Positions 1 to 11,252 of a stretch of DNA of 64,000 bases are shown piece after piece. A program made the position numbers and the translations under genes. The notes under the pieces were generated by a model. It searched no databases. It was given only the letters and a program-made list of their open reading frames with translations, and had not been told where the DNA came from. Every line of letters starts with the position of its first letter. The first letter of the stretch is position 1. Source of the stretch: Symbiodinium natans (Eukaryota; Sar; Dinophyceae; Suessiales; Symbiodiniaceae); the NCBI GenBank assembly GCA_905221605.1, contig CAJNDS010002463.1, positions 67,501 through 131,500 of the forward strand. Reading direction: 5' to 3'.

Positions 1-1535
1 TTCGCAGCACCAGGTCATCATGGGCTTCGGGCTTCAGGCCCACAAGTCACCCGGAAATCCTTGAACTCTTACTGCTAAACGCAGGCGGCTGTTTCTCAGG
101 GCTTTTGGGGGTAAACCTAGAGGATTTCAAGCAACTGCAGGGAACCCGGGCTGCTGTTTAGGCCGGGCCTGAAAGGTGGGTTTTGGGTTTTGGGTTTTGG
201 GTTTTGGGTTTTGGGTTTTGGGTTTAGGGTTTAGGGTCGGGGTCTAGGGTTTAGGGTTTAGGGTTTAGGAGTTCATAGGTGTTCTTTGGCTGCGCCCCCG
301 TTGGGGGCTTCGGGATTTCGGGGGTCGGGGAGGTGAAGGGCCTCCTGCGCGACACCTTCCATCAGGCAGCCATCACCAGCCTCGGGACCCCCTAGTCCCA
401 AAACCTTAGGGTTTAGGGTTTTGGGGTTTAGGGTTTGGGGTTTGGGGGTTGGGGTTTAGGGTTCAGGGTTCAGGGTTCAGGGTTTAGGGTTTGGGGTTTA
501 GGGTTTAGGGTTTAGGGTTTAGGGTTTAGGGTTTAGGGTTTAGGGTTTAGGGTTTAGGGTTTAGGGTTTAGGGTTTAGGGTTTAGGGTTCGAAACCCGAA
601 ACCCGAAACCTCAAACCCTCCATACCCTACATGACCCTAAACCCTAAAACCTCACCCTAAAGCCTGGGCCCTCTATGCCCTATACAACCCTAAACCCTAT
701 ATAACCCTAAACCCTAACCTATATAACCCTAAACCCTAAACACTCTATATCCTACTGAAACTCCTCAACCCCACATCCCGAAGCCCTAAATCAAACAAAC
801 CCAAGAACCCTATCTTGGACCTCCGGCTGGCTGGAGAGGGATCTGATGCGTTCCAGGGTCAGGACGACCCGTTGAGGGCTTGGGTTTTGGGGTTTGGGGG
901 TTTGGGGTTTGGGGTTTGGGGTTTGGGGTTTGGGGTTTAGGGTTTAGGGGGTTAGGGTTTAGCAGTTTGGGGGGTTTGGGGGTTTTGGGTTTACGGGGTT
1001 TCGGGGTTTAGGGCTTTAGGGGTTTAGGGGCTAAGGGGCTTTAGGGGTTTGCGGGCTTTAGGGGTTTAGGGCTTGGGGGTTTAAAAGGCAAGGGTTGGCC
1101 ATCCCCCCAAAGAGGCTTCAAAATACCTACAAGCCCCTAACGATAAAGAGAGTCTTCCCCTAAATCATATCCAAACTCCCCATGTGGGGGTTTCCGAAAA
1201 TAAGGGACCCCTAAGCTAGACCCCCAAACCTTAGCATAAGGACCCCAAGAAGGTACCCCAAATTTCGAAAGCCTTAAACCCTAAACCCTGAACCCTGAAC
1301 CCTAAACCCTAAACCCTAAACCCCCATGTCGCCAAGGTGGCGAGCACATAGGTGTAGTTGTCGAAAAGGGTGAAGCCCTCGCGGTTGAAGCGCGCGGCGA
1401 GGTGGGCCTGAAAAAGGCTTCGGGGCTGTGGCTTCAGAGGTTTAGGGTTTAGGGTTCAGGGTTTAGGGTTGAGGGTGTAGGGATCCAGGTTCAGGGCTCA
1501 GGGTTTTACGGCTCTGGGGCTTAGGGTGAGGGACA
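1..1535. repeat. telomere-like repeat mosaic, left end
   Basis: Interrupted tracts of TTTAGGG and variants (TTTTGGG, TTTGGGG, TTCAGGG): 178-268, 404-589, 878-1081 and 1436-1475 read TTTAGGG on the plus strand, while 590-780 and 1270-1325 read CCCTAAA. The strand therefore flips several times, with islands of 50-150 bp of ordinary sequence between tracts. This is the plant/dinoflagellate telomere heptamer, but the mixed orientation and degeneracy fit interstitial or subtelomeric sequence better than a true chromosome end. I see no gene here. Confidence 0.85.
495..589 (+). repeat. perfect TTTAGGG array
   Basis: About 13 uninterrupted TTTAGGG units. The array ends abruptly at 590, where degenerate CCCGAAA/CCCTAAA repeats start on the opposite strand, giving a head-to-head junction. 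Confidence 0.95.
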
Positions 1536-1801
1536 GATCCTGATTTGTAGGTGTGCGAACCCCGAAGGAGGGGCCAAGCGCGGAGCCCGGTCACTGAAGG
1601 TCAAGCCGTTTATTACCCTCTTTGGGCTACTTGTCGCCACAGCCCTACTTCAAGCTCCCCCGTGAACCGCCGCGTAGGTTTCAGCGCAAAGGGTTGTTGC
1701 CACCCCAAAGCCCGCAACCCCGCTTATGGGAAGCTCGCAAAAGGTTTTAGGGCTTAGGATTTCCGGCTTGATAAGCCCACTCAAAACCTACTTGCTGCGC
1801 T

Positions 1802-1862
1802 CCCTAAACCCTAAACCCTAAACCCTAAACCCTAAACCCTAAACCCTAAACCCTAAACCCTA
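1802..1862 (-). repeat. perfect CCCTAAA array
   Basis: Between eight and nine perfect CCCTAAA units, opposite in orientation to the array at 495-589. Confidence 0.95.
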
Positions 1863-2902
1863 CAGCAAGACAACCATGGCTGCCTCAGAGATCGCCATTC
1901 CCACCGCGTTGGCGAAGCCCTGGCCCAGAGGGCCTGTCGTCACCTGGATCGTTGCCGGGTCTGTTCAGACTTTTTTTACTGTGAATATTACGATTATTAC
2001 TTTTTTTAGTTTTATTGTTGTTGTCCTTCTTATTGTTCCGAAGATTTGGGGGTTTACGAAATTTAAGGGGCTTACCTTACTGGGGTCCTTATCACAAGGG
2101 AATCCTCCGATTTTGGGGATTATGTTAGGGTTCCCCCCCTATTTTCGCAAACCCCCATTTAGGGTTTATGGTTGCATGCTGGGGGTTCTCCTGGTACACA
2201 TCTTGGCTTGAGGCTTGAGGCTTGGTTGTTTGGGGATGTTGGGGGCTAGGGCGTACTTTAAGGATGTAGGGTTTAGGGTTCAGGGTTTAGGGTTTAGGGT
2301 TGAGTTTAGGGTTTAGGGTTTAGGGCTTAGGGAAACCTACTTCAACGCACTGCTCAAGGTCGGCTACCTGAGGGGCTACCTGTGTTCTGTACAAAGCTCT
2401 CGGTTGCCTGCGTACAGTCACTCAAAACACCACTGCGCAGGCTGCCGGTGCTGTGTCCATGGTCCAAAGGAGACCACAAAAGCGTGGGCTTTGAGGGAGT
2501 TGCAGGTTAACAAGGGGTATGTTGGGAACTCTGTCCTTAGTGCATCGGAACTCAGAAGCCAGATGCTAGTTCGCACCTATGTCGGCTCCACTCCCCGCAC
2601 CTCCACGCCGCTGGTCATGCGAAACTCGGGGTGGCCGGGAGTGCTACTGCCCGCTTGGCGGAACTGCTTCAGCTGCTCCATGCACACCTCGTAGGGGCCT
2701 CCAATGCCCGTTCCTGAGGGCAAGATTCCGCAAGGTCGCAAGCTGGGTTCCTTAACCATGCGCACTCTAAACCAGGCTTGGGTAACTTAATCTCTATTTC
2801 CTTGAAGCGTAGCGTGAAGAGTACCCTAGTAGAGATACCACCACAGTTGCTCTACTTCTAAGTACCCATGACCTCCAAGTAATAGCAACCCCTTACAGTT
2901 AT
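1863..2902. other. no convincing gene; islands between telomere tracts
   Basis: A hydrophobic 111-codon ORF (1876-2211) runs through a hairpin element and G/T-rich repeat and has no recognisable domain; I do not call it. A TTTAGGG tract lies at 2265-2335. The rest (2336-2902) is unique-looking sequence with no long ORF and no motif I recognise. Confidence 0.6.
2047..2157. mobile_element. MITE-like hairpin, family A copy 1
   Basis: About 110 bp with imperfect terminal inverted repeats: GGGGGTTTACGAAAT at the left and ATTTTCGCAAACCCCC at the right, with a central GGGGATTATGTTAGGG-type segment. A second copy at 4690-4770 shares the ends and centre, and a single arm occurs near 1183-1224. It has no coding capacity. 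This is a miniature inverted-repeat element by structure only; no target duplication was established. Confidence 0.5.
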
Positions 2903-4240
2903 CCTAAACCCTAAACCCCAAACCCTAAACCCTAAACCCTAAAAACCATTTGTTTGCGCTTGGTCTGCCCCGTTTCGGCCCCACGTGACACTGCTCCACA
3001 GGTGCATAGGATCCTGTACTGCCCCAACCTCAGCAAAAACAAGTTTAGATGGGCACCTATAAGTAGAGTTTGGGGTTTAGGGTTTAGGGCCTAGGGTTTG
3101 GGGTTTAGGGTTTCAGGGTACTTACGAGTAGGGTTCTAAGTAGGGTATCTGTTGTTACAACCTTATTCAAAACCTTGCTTGCAAGTACCATTGGCCTTCA
3201 GGTAAGGCTTATGTCCAGGCGACCAACAAGGTGGAGCATGCTGTAGTACAAGGCAGACGCGTGCCCCACAGACAGCACGAAGCGGTCACGGCTGAGCCAC
3301 CTCCAGGGGCGTGTTCAAGGCTTTAAGGGTTTGTTGTAGAATTTTTATGTGGTTTCAGGGGCTTAGGGTGTAAGAGGGTTTTGTATGGTTTTGAGCGGTT
3401 CAGGGCTTGAGGCTGTAGGGGTTGTTACAGGGTTGATTCTTGTTTGGGGTTTAGGCTTTTAAGGTGTACGGTTCTAGGGGTTCGGTTTCTCGCTTAATTA
3501 GGGTTTAAGGTTTGAGCCCGCAGCCCTAAATACACCTGAAAAGGCCCTTATATACCCTGTACAAATTCAGGGCCCATACATCACAACCCTTAAAAGGAGG
3601 TTAGGGACCATATTCCATGCAACCCTAAACCCTAAACCCTAAACCCTTTATACAGGGTCTAAAAACCCAAGCCCTAAACCAGGCTCAAGCCCTAAACCCT
3701 AAACCCTAAACCCTAAACCCTAAACCCTAAACCCTAAACCCTAAACCCTAAACCCCAAGGGCCTAAGTCCCAGGAAGCACATGGGGCGATCATGGCACGC
3801 GCCTCTTGTTGGGCGAGAACTTCATGATGCTCCTCAGAGAGGTTTGGGCCTTTAACGGGGATTAGGGTTTAGGGTTTAGGGTTGTAGGGTTTTTGGGTTT
3901 AGGGCTTAAGGCGTAGAGTTTAGGGTTTAGGGCTTGGGGTTGAGGTCTTAGGGTTGAGGGTTTAGGGTTTAGAAGTTTAGATGTTTAGGGTTTAGGGTTC
4001 TTAACAGCAGGGCTTAAGCTTCAATGCAGCGGGAGCTCCCCCACAGAGCATTGGCCAGGGGTGCGCAGCCGAACGGGGTGCCCAGGTGCCCAGAGCTGGC
4101 TCGGTCCACCATGTCTCCGCAGAGGAGGCGAATGCTGTAGACCTCGTTGGTTTTTAGGGGTTTAGGGTTTAGGGTTTAGGGTTTAGGGTTTGGGGTTTAG
4201 GGTTTAGGGTTTAGGGTTCAGGGTTCAGGGTTCAGGGTTC
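2903..4240. repeat. telomere-like repeat mosaic
   Basis: Tracts at 2903-2944 (CCCTAAA), 3066-3115 (TTTAGGG), 3622-3650 (CCCTAAA), 3690-3756 (CCCTAAA, the longest, about nine perfect units), 3862-4000 (TTTAGGG, degenerate) and 4153-4240 (TTTAGGG, ending in TTCAGGG variants). The intervening sequence carries no convincing ORF. Confidence 0.85.
3690..3756 (-). repeat. perfect CCCTAAA array
   Basis: Nine or so uninterrupted CCCTAAA units inside the mosaic. Confidence 0.95.
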
Positions 4241-5052
4241 AATCCCGATTCAGGACCGTTAGTATAAGGGGGAACATCCCAATGTAGACCTCGTATCTTG
4301 GACTGACTGGTTCTCAGTAGTGAATGAGGGACGCCATATAATCCCTAACAGGGTATATATATATATATATAGGGCCCTTACTTCCCTCATTCCCTCCTCA
4401 GAACCAGGGGGCGGAAGTTGATTTGGGTACTGACAAATAGGGTGATAAAGCGCCCTAAATGGTTAGAACCAGACCTACCCCCAATAAGAACATTAAGAAC
4501 CCTACTTATAAGCAATAAGCACCCTTGAACCTGCATTCACAAATAGCATCAGAGCAATGCCATGATGATTTTTGACTGCAGGGCACCACACTTCAACGAG
4601 CACCTTTGAACCCTCCTAGTGTGAAAGGACTGAACCAACTGTTCAGCAAACAACCCCCAAGCACAAATTGTGCTAGCACACCGGCAACCTTTGTGGGAGT
4701 TTCCGAAATTGCGGGCAATCCTACTATTGGGGGTTTATATTAGGGGTCCCTCATTTTCGCAAACCACCATAGATAATGGAGCATCAGAACTGCTTGCGGC
4801 AGGTGCACGGACAAGGCATCCAACGCAAGATCATCTTTGTCTTGGCCGCCGCCTTTTTGGTCTTTCTGCGAGGCATCCGGCATGGCGCGCAGCACGTCTG
4901 ATCAAGTTGCTGCCACAAGGCTAAACCCTAAACCCTGAACGTCAAACATGCTCGCACAACTTGCTTTCAGCGTGCCCTAACCCAGGTGTAAAAAACAGTT
5001 CAACCTGCGTCAAGAGCCAAAAATCTAACAAGCAGCGGGAGGAAGCATTCGG
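4241..5052. other. no gene; hairpin-element fragments
   Basis: Contains one arm of MITE-like family B at 4257-4283 (TATAAGGGGGAACATCCCAA; full copy at 37,433-37,532), a short (TA)n run near 4350-4372, a family A hairpin at 4690-4770, and a short CCCTAAA piece at 4921-4940. The 84-codon ORF at 4670-4924 overlaps the hairpin and is not called. Confidence 0.55.
4690..4770. mobile_element. MITE-like hairpin, family A copy 2
   Basis: Shares with 2047-2157 the left end (GGGAGTTTCCGAAAT), the centre (GGGGGTTTATATTAGGGG) and the right end (ATTTTCGCAAACCACCAT). The ends are imperfect inverted repeats of each other. Confidence 0.5.
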
Positions 5053-5188
5053 TAGGGTTTGGGGTTTGGGGTTTGGGGTTTGGGGTTTAGATGGGTTTAG
5101 GGTTTAGGGTTTAGGGTTTAGGGTTTAGGGTTTGGGGTTTGGGGTTTGGGGTTTACGGTTTAAGGTTTAGGGTTCAGGGTTTGGGTTT
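5053..5188 (+). repeat. TTTAGGG / TTTGGGG tract
   Basis: Alternating blocks of TTTGGGG and TTTAGGG units on the plus strand, degenerate towards the right end. Confidence 0.9.
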
Positions 5189-5406
5189 ACTCTGATAACG
5201 AGTCAGCAGCTGACGGGCAATTGGTCGATGGTTGTCAAAAACTCAAGGCGTGCTGATTCAGAGCACTCTACATCTCTACTGCACCACAGTCAGCGATCCG
5301 CAGCGTGCCAACCGTATCAGTTTCTCCAACACCAGCATGGGTCGAAATTCCTTATAGGCGACATCTGAAACATTGCAGGGTGAGCTAGATCAAACCTACC
5401 GTTCGT

Positions 5407-5904
5407 TCAACTCCCTAGGAGCTTTGCTTCCGACATGGGCTTCGGCCTTTTGACTCTGGATTTGGGGTTTGGGCGGGTTTGGGCTTTGGTTTGGGATTTG
5501 GATTGGGCATCCATGATTTGGTTCAAGTCGAGCTTTCGAAGCGACGAAACCCAGATTTCTGAGATTGGTGTCGTGAGGAGCTCTGATAAGTTGAGTACAT
5601 GTCTCAAAGCCCGCTTCTTTTCACTGAGCAAGCGCACCAGCAAAGAAACGTCCCAGGAGTTGCTTCCAGTCTCCGTAGGGCACATGATCCTGTGTTGGGC
5701 TGATCTTTGCGCTTCGTCCACCTGTCGCACTCCTCGCTGGAGCGGCTGCCTGAAAGCGGCGGCTGAATGTTGAAACAAGAGGGCCGTGGAACTCTTCAAG
5801 CCTGAAATCCTGTGGCTCAGGCCAGAGGCTTGTGGCCCATGACGGGGCTGTCGACGGCGTGTCTCAGTGTCCAGCGACCTAGAGTGGGCTTGCCTCCACG
5901 GCAC
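5407..5904 (-). CDS. hypothetical ORF, possible last exon
   Basis: A 165-codon open frame. The distal half (from about residue 80) has a leucine/lysine/glutamate-rich stretch that reads like a helical protein and ends in a lysine/serine/proline-rich tail. The N-terminal half is basic and low in information, and plus-strand ORFs overlap it, so the start is doubtful. No family is recognised. It could be a terminal exon of a minus-strand gene or a chance ORF in GC-rich DNA. Confidence 0.2.
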   Translation of the reverse strand: MPWRQAHSRSLDTETRRRQPRHGPQASGLSHRISGLKSSTALLFQHSAAAFRQPLQRGVRQVDEAQRSAQHRIMCPTETGSNSWDVSLLVRLLSEKKRALRHVLNLSELLTTPISEIWVSSLRKLDLNQIMDAQSKSQTKAQTRPNPKSRVKRPKPMSEAKLLGS

Positions 5905-7308
5905 ACCTGATACAGCTTGCCCAGATGACCTGCAGGCTGCAAAGACACTCGAATCACCTTGAGATGTGATCTGCTCTTTTGCAGCCCCGCCCTTGTCCGG
6001 TGCTCTCCGCTGCGAGCTTCAGAGCGGCTGGGCTGAGCTGCATGGCGGCAGCGATTCAACATCACTTGCGAGATGATCAGGTGGGGAAGGGGGCTGAACG
6101 GCCGATATCCAGGCGCCGGATCTCCACAGGGCAGTCAGCATCGAAGGAGCTGCCGCGCTCCAGCGCGCACCTGAACGATTGGCATGTGGCATGTGCACCG
6201 GGGCTGAGCCCCGACCGCTGCGTGCACCGTCCGCGCCCGGCCGCGCACACGGCGCTGCAGTTGTGGCGGCCCGGGCCTCCTCCTATGTGGGGGAGTCTAC
6301 CTAGGGCTGGGCGCCTGGAGCCCCAAGCTCTGACCTTAACAGGTCCTAACGTATGCCTCAAACCTTACCACACCAGCAGCCGACCTGGTGAGGCAAGCTC
6401 ATCCGCCAATACCTGCACAGCTTTACGACATGAGGGTGCATGAACACCTCCCCCCCGCTCCAAGCGGATATTCCCGAGTTCCTGGACTGATCGGGTTTGC
6501 TCTTATCGTGCGACATGGACACTGCAATTCCCTTCTCCGATCTATCAGGGGGGGCCTTATAAACCCTTGCGCGACCTCCGCGAAACTGCCCGAAGGCGTG
6601 GGGACTCAGGGTAGGATGGGAGGGTGGGGTTTGAGGGGCGGCTCGAGGGCGATGTTGGGGATCTTAATAAGGGTGTCGGGGGATCCCCAGGACCGCCCTT
6701 TTGGGGCTTCTCAGAAATGTCCTGCAGCTGCCGCGAATCCCCCCTCCCCTCAAGGCCCCAGGTTGGGGGGATGCCCTGAAGTTTCTTGGCACGAGAGAAG
6801 TCACATCTCTGAACATTCATGGTCGGGCTGCCGAGGCGGCGCGCCCGCAAGCAAGCTTGCAATAATACCAGATTTCAAGACCACCAGGCTCCGGCCACCC
6901 TGAGTCAGCCAGGCAGCAGCACACACCACGTGCTCGCGACAAATCGGCTCGCTCGTGGGCAAACCCGGTCGACGTGAGGCGGCCTTGCCCTGTGCGCAGC
7001 GCGTGCAACGAAGCCCGTCCTGCTGGGTACTGAACACACGCGGCCTCCGCAAGCCTCGGTGTAGGCCAGAGCAGGGTCTGGGATAGAAGCAGGCTTTACA
7101 GGTTCTGCCACTCAAAGGGCTAGCACGCCGCACATGCATCCAGGGGCAGATTCCACAAATTCAGCTTCTTGAACGCCGGCTGGGCTAAGCCGGCTAAGCC
7201 TGGGCCCACCAAGAGATGTAGCCAGATGCAAGCGTCGGAGTGCAGCGGTCATTGGCAGAGTGTCTGTGGCCCTGTTGCAGGACGCGCAGTTGAGGGCGTT
7301 GAGGGCTT
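5905..7308. other. no recognisable gene
   Basis: GC-rich sequence open in several frames on both strands (6388-6903 plus, 6801-7139 minus and others). None shows a known motif, and the overlapping ORFs exclude one another. I see no RNA gene or repeat array here. Confidence 0.5.
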
Positions 7309-8189
7309 TTGGTCATGTCGATGAAGGTAATGATCGTCATTTCACACTGGAGCAAGGCTGAAGGTCCGAAGGCCTGCAGGCCCTGTAAGGAGAGCAAAGC
7401 GGCTGAGCTTCCGGAAGATCTGGCCCGCGCGTGCGCGGGGCCACAACTGATTGCAGCGCTGCACTCTAGATTCCAAGGCTCAGGGCTGTTAGGTGGGGGA
7501 AGACCCGCCTTCGCCTATGGCGTCTGGCAAAGGGCTCCCGACGGAACCTTATGCTCTTGGAAACCTCCGAAAACCCCCAATGGAAGCAAAATAATGAATA
7601 AAGCATGTGAAGCAATACTACTGGAGACGTGTTTACTGTGAAGCTGAACGAGCAACCATCTCCATTCCTAGGCTGAGATGCGAACGGGGCAGTGCCTCTT
7701 CTGGGCAGCTGGTATGGTACATCAGCACCGCACACCCTCAGAGCCTGCAGCTGGGCAAACATGCACAAGAGAAGCTGCTGTGAAACAGCTCCGCAAGGAC
7801 TCAAAGGCCACGGCCATAGTGCTCACAGACGCAGGGTACCAAGATGCAATATCAAAGAATCCGCCGTCGCAGCACCGGAATGCACCGGACCTTCCTTGAA
7901 GCCGTCAGAGGTGTCCAGATGTGTCCAGCGTGCCGCGGTGACCCTTGGAGTGCAGCGTGAACAAGGAAGTGGAGGCCTCCAGCCCCTCCCCTCTGTAAAG
8001 CGTTTGGAAGAACGCAATTTGGATACGGCACGCGAGAGGATGGAGGAAGACGGGTACTTGCACATGCCAATCGGCAAAGGCACCACACGAAGACGCAAGA
8101 AACGCCTAGCCCTATCCTCTCAACCCTCCATCCCCACTCCAACTGCCAAACCCGGAAGACGAGTTCCTACGAGTCCGCGTCACAGTTGA
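7309..8189 (+). CDS. hypothetical multi-exon gene candidate
   Basis: Three consecutive exon-like frames lie on the plus strand: 7309-7641 (110 codons; mixed, protein-like composition with a tryptophan-containing motif near its end), 7678-7899 (73 codons, Lys/Ala/Asp-rich) and the end of 7692-8189 (charged, arginine-rich tail after a Glu/Arg-rich helix). They are in different frames, so a gene would need introns between them. Composition is more protein-like than in surrounding shadow frames. No domain is recognised, and splice sites were not fixed. The alternative is chance openness. Confidence 0.28.
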
Positions 8190-9779
8190 CAACCCCGACC
8201 AATCATCGATCCTTCGGGGAGCTGAGATGCAACGATCTCAAGGCAGGATCACCGATGACGCCTGAAAAGCCTCCCTCCAACATAAGGACCGAAAGCGCCT
8301 GGCAACATTCCCAATCGTTGCCAAGTGTGAACTTCTCAAGATCTATCAAGAAGCCTTAGTAGGAAGTGGGTTGTGCTTGGAGCATCGGAGCACTCTGCTC
8401 CGGCGCGACCCTTCTGTTTTATGACACGTAGGACCTCGCAGGATCTTTGGTCACGAAGCCCTCGCGCGAAACGAAGACCAAAATCAGTTCAAGGATGTTG
8501 ACCGAGGTGTCACGGGGAGACTTTTCACGGCTTCGGCTCAGACGAGACGAGTCCTACAGGGTTGGGGGGAATCTGCAATTTACAGGCTGTTTTGGTTTAG
8601 GATTTAGGGTGTCAGGTTAAGGCCAGAGTCGTGATGATCACCCATTGGCAGCAAGCATAACCTGCAAGCAGCTGGCACAGCATGGGTCATCGGGTGTACA
8701 CTGTGTCTGCGGGTTGGTAGCTGCAATGCGAGGTGCCTGGGCGGCAAACTAGAGCACCGAAACTCAACCCATTGAGCATAGAAACGCCGCTCAGCGGCGT
8801 TTTTGCACCTTGGGTTCACACGTTCGGGCTTTTGGTCGAGGTGTACAAGGCAGTACATCAGGCAAACCTTCCAATTCCGGACTCTTCTTCCTTGGTGCCC
8901 AAGGCTGCGCCCTATATCATGTGACGTGCCGGTGTGGACACTCCGTGCCGGATGCCCCTGCATGGAAGCCCATAGCCAGCCATACGAGGCAGCCACGACG
9001 GGAGCTGGAGAAGCGAAAACAGCAACGCCACAGCGCAATGCCATGCTGAAGAGGCATCCGTCCGTTGGCTCAGACCCAGCCTGGCAGAGAAACGCAGGAG
9101 GTGCTGAGGCAAGGTCACTGCAAGGTAAGTGTCTGCTTGAGCTACGCCTCAAGTCCTGCTCTGGTTGTCTAAGAAGTGCCCAGAAGAGCAGAGGCTCGGA
9201 CTATCTCGGACTGCTGGTTCTCTCGACGATGACCCGATGCCCTGGCCACCGATCTCGACTTCGCGAGCTCGCGCAATCTGGAGATATCTTAAGTAGCTGA
9301 ACATCCAGGACGCACTGGAGCTGTCGCTGCGGACGCGAGGTGCAGCGTGGTGGCCGTGCGCGCTGCTGCCGGACCTTGCCGCATGCGTTGGGCCGAATGT
9401 CTAGTACCTGGCATGTCACGGACTCGTAGCGGCAACTTCTTCCGTCGACGGCGCTCCGGGCGCAGTTCATGTCCCTGCACGGCTCATGACTGAGCAAGTG
9501 CGCTCTATTCTCGTCATCAACATCGCTGCCTCTGAATGAGCTGCTGAGACAGTTCTTTCAATCTGCCGACGCAGAAGCATGGTGCTCTCCGTAGCTGGCT
9601 GGCATGCTGCACTTGAGGAATTTTGCCCAAAACCATTTCAGAGAGCTGCTGCGTAAAGCAACGGCAGCAACGCAAGGAGCCTTCCTTTGCTGCCCTGGCC
9701 TAGTTCAGTTGTGATTGGCAGGTTGGCATGGGGATCAACAACCTTCGGTGGGGCAGGGAGCTGCGCAGTAGGATAAATT
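8190..9779. other. no recognisable gene
   Basis: A 182-codon minus ORF (8604-9152) and overlapping plus ORFs have no recognisable motif. A short inverted repeat with the core CGCCGCTCAGCGGCG sits near 8787-8801 (stem CGCCGC, small loop); its role is unknown. A single degenerate TTTAGGGT lies near 8602-8610. Confidence 0.45.
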
Positions 9780-11235
9780 GAGCCCGATGCTTGGAAAGAA
9801 CTATGCTGCACGGTACTCTCCGCTTCGGAGACATGCCTTGGCAACAAGCTAACAGGCCCTCAGCAGCCGAGCAGCAGCAACTTGCTTGGCAAGTCTCACG
9901 GTGTTCTGCCCACGAAGACTCGCAATGTACGCCTGGTGCACGAGCTTTGCATGCTATGCCTTCCGGAGCCAGTGAGTCTTCGCCAGAGGACACAAAACGA
10001 CTGTAAACTCCCGGGGCCCTTGCCTAAATGCGAAATCTTTCCATTGTCACGGACAGCGACCCCCAAACAGCAAGCACAAGACACCGAGCCGAAACAATTT
10101 TAACGTGCAGAAAGCTCTCAGGCCATGGACCGTTCCACGCGGCACTTGAGCGAGAAGCGCCTTCATGACAAGCTGATAGGCCCTCGGCACTCGAGCAGCA
10201 GCATTCTGTTCTGTGGATCACCATCTACACTTTGCACACGACCTTTGTGCACTAAATGCCTTCCAGGCCAGTGAGCTTTGCTGACAATGCTGCAAAGCGT
10301 ATATCCTGATGGAATCCTGCCTGAGCTCTGAGCCTGCGGGTTCCGGAGGCTTGCTTGAGCATGCTGCTTTGGGTTAGTTGGCTAGATGACTTTGCGTCCT
10401 GGGTTTTCCTCAAAGGCTGAGCACTGTGCCGTGAACCTCCACTGGTCTGAAGATCTGACCGGCTCTTGCAGGAATTGAGTGGTATTGGGTGGAACGCCTC
10501 TTGAAAACCTACATTACCTGAACCCGAACTAAGCCCGCATCTGAATCTGCAACCCCACGCCCATTACGGTTTATAAGGGCGTAGTGTTGCGGTTTACGTG
10601 CACCCTACAAGCCCCCAATGTTGGACCGTGTCCGCGAAATCCGAATACAGTAGGCTGGGCCTTCTCCGGTGATCGACACTTCACTTCCCCCCGCTCCCTG
10701 ACTCCGTGTGGGAGTTTAAGGGTTTAGGGTTTCGGGTTTATAGTTTAGGGTTTATATAGGGTTTAGGGGTTACGGCTTAGGGTTTCCGAGCGAAGCTCAA
10801 TACACGGACGGACAGCGACCCCGCCGAAGCAACTTTAATGTGCAGAAAGCTTTCAGGCCATGGACCGTTCCACTCGGCACTTGGGCAAAAAGCGCCTTCA
10901 CGGCAAGCAGATAGGCCTTCGGCACTCGAGCAGCAGCATTTTGTTCTGTGGATCACCATCTACACTTGGCACACGACCTTTATGCACAATATGCTCTCCA
11001 GGGCCAATGAGTCTCTTGCTGACAACTGCAAAGCGCTGATATATCCTGATGGAATCATGCCTCAATACACGGACTCTTCCTGTCCTCACGGACAGCGACC
11101 CCGCCGAAGCAACTTTAACGTGCAGAAAGCTCTCAGGCCATGGACCCTTCCACTCGGCACTTGGGCAAAAAGCGCCTTCACGGCAAGCTGATAGGCCCTC
11201 GGCACTCGAGCAGCAGCATTTGGTTCTGCTTCCGC
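9780..11235. repeat. tandem exon-like repeat, four copies
   Basis: A unit centred on a CTCGAGCAGCAGCA motif recurs at about 9785-10,020 (diverged), 10,050-10,330, 10,793-11,080 and 11,085-11,235 (truncated). Shared blocks include a GAAAGCTCTCAGGCCATGGA stretch, an AAGCGCCTTCA stretch and a GATATATCCTGATGGAAT stretch. The minus strand of each unit stays open and encodes a similar 60-66 residue peptide rich in Cys/Ser. Copies 2-4 are more alike than copy 1. This may be a duplicated exon or a noncoding satellite. A degenerate telomere-like tract (10,716-10,790) separates copies 2 and 3. Confidence 0.7.
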
Positions 11236-11252
11236 TTAGACAAATTTAGCTT

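Noticed and set aside
1-600. True chromosome end at the left edge
   Set aside because: The repeats change orientation and include long non-telomeric islands; the first 170 bases are not telomeric.
1876-2211. Hydrophobic 111-codon ORF resembling a membrane protein
   Set aside because: It runs through a MITE-like hairpin and T-rich DNA in a telomere-like mosaic and has no homology I recognise.
8604-9152. 182-codon minus ORF
   Set aside because: Overlapped by several plus ORFs of similar quality and without any motif; most likely chance in GC-rich DNA.
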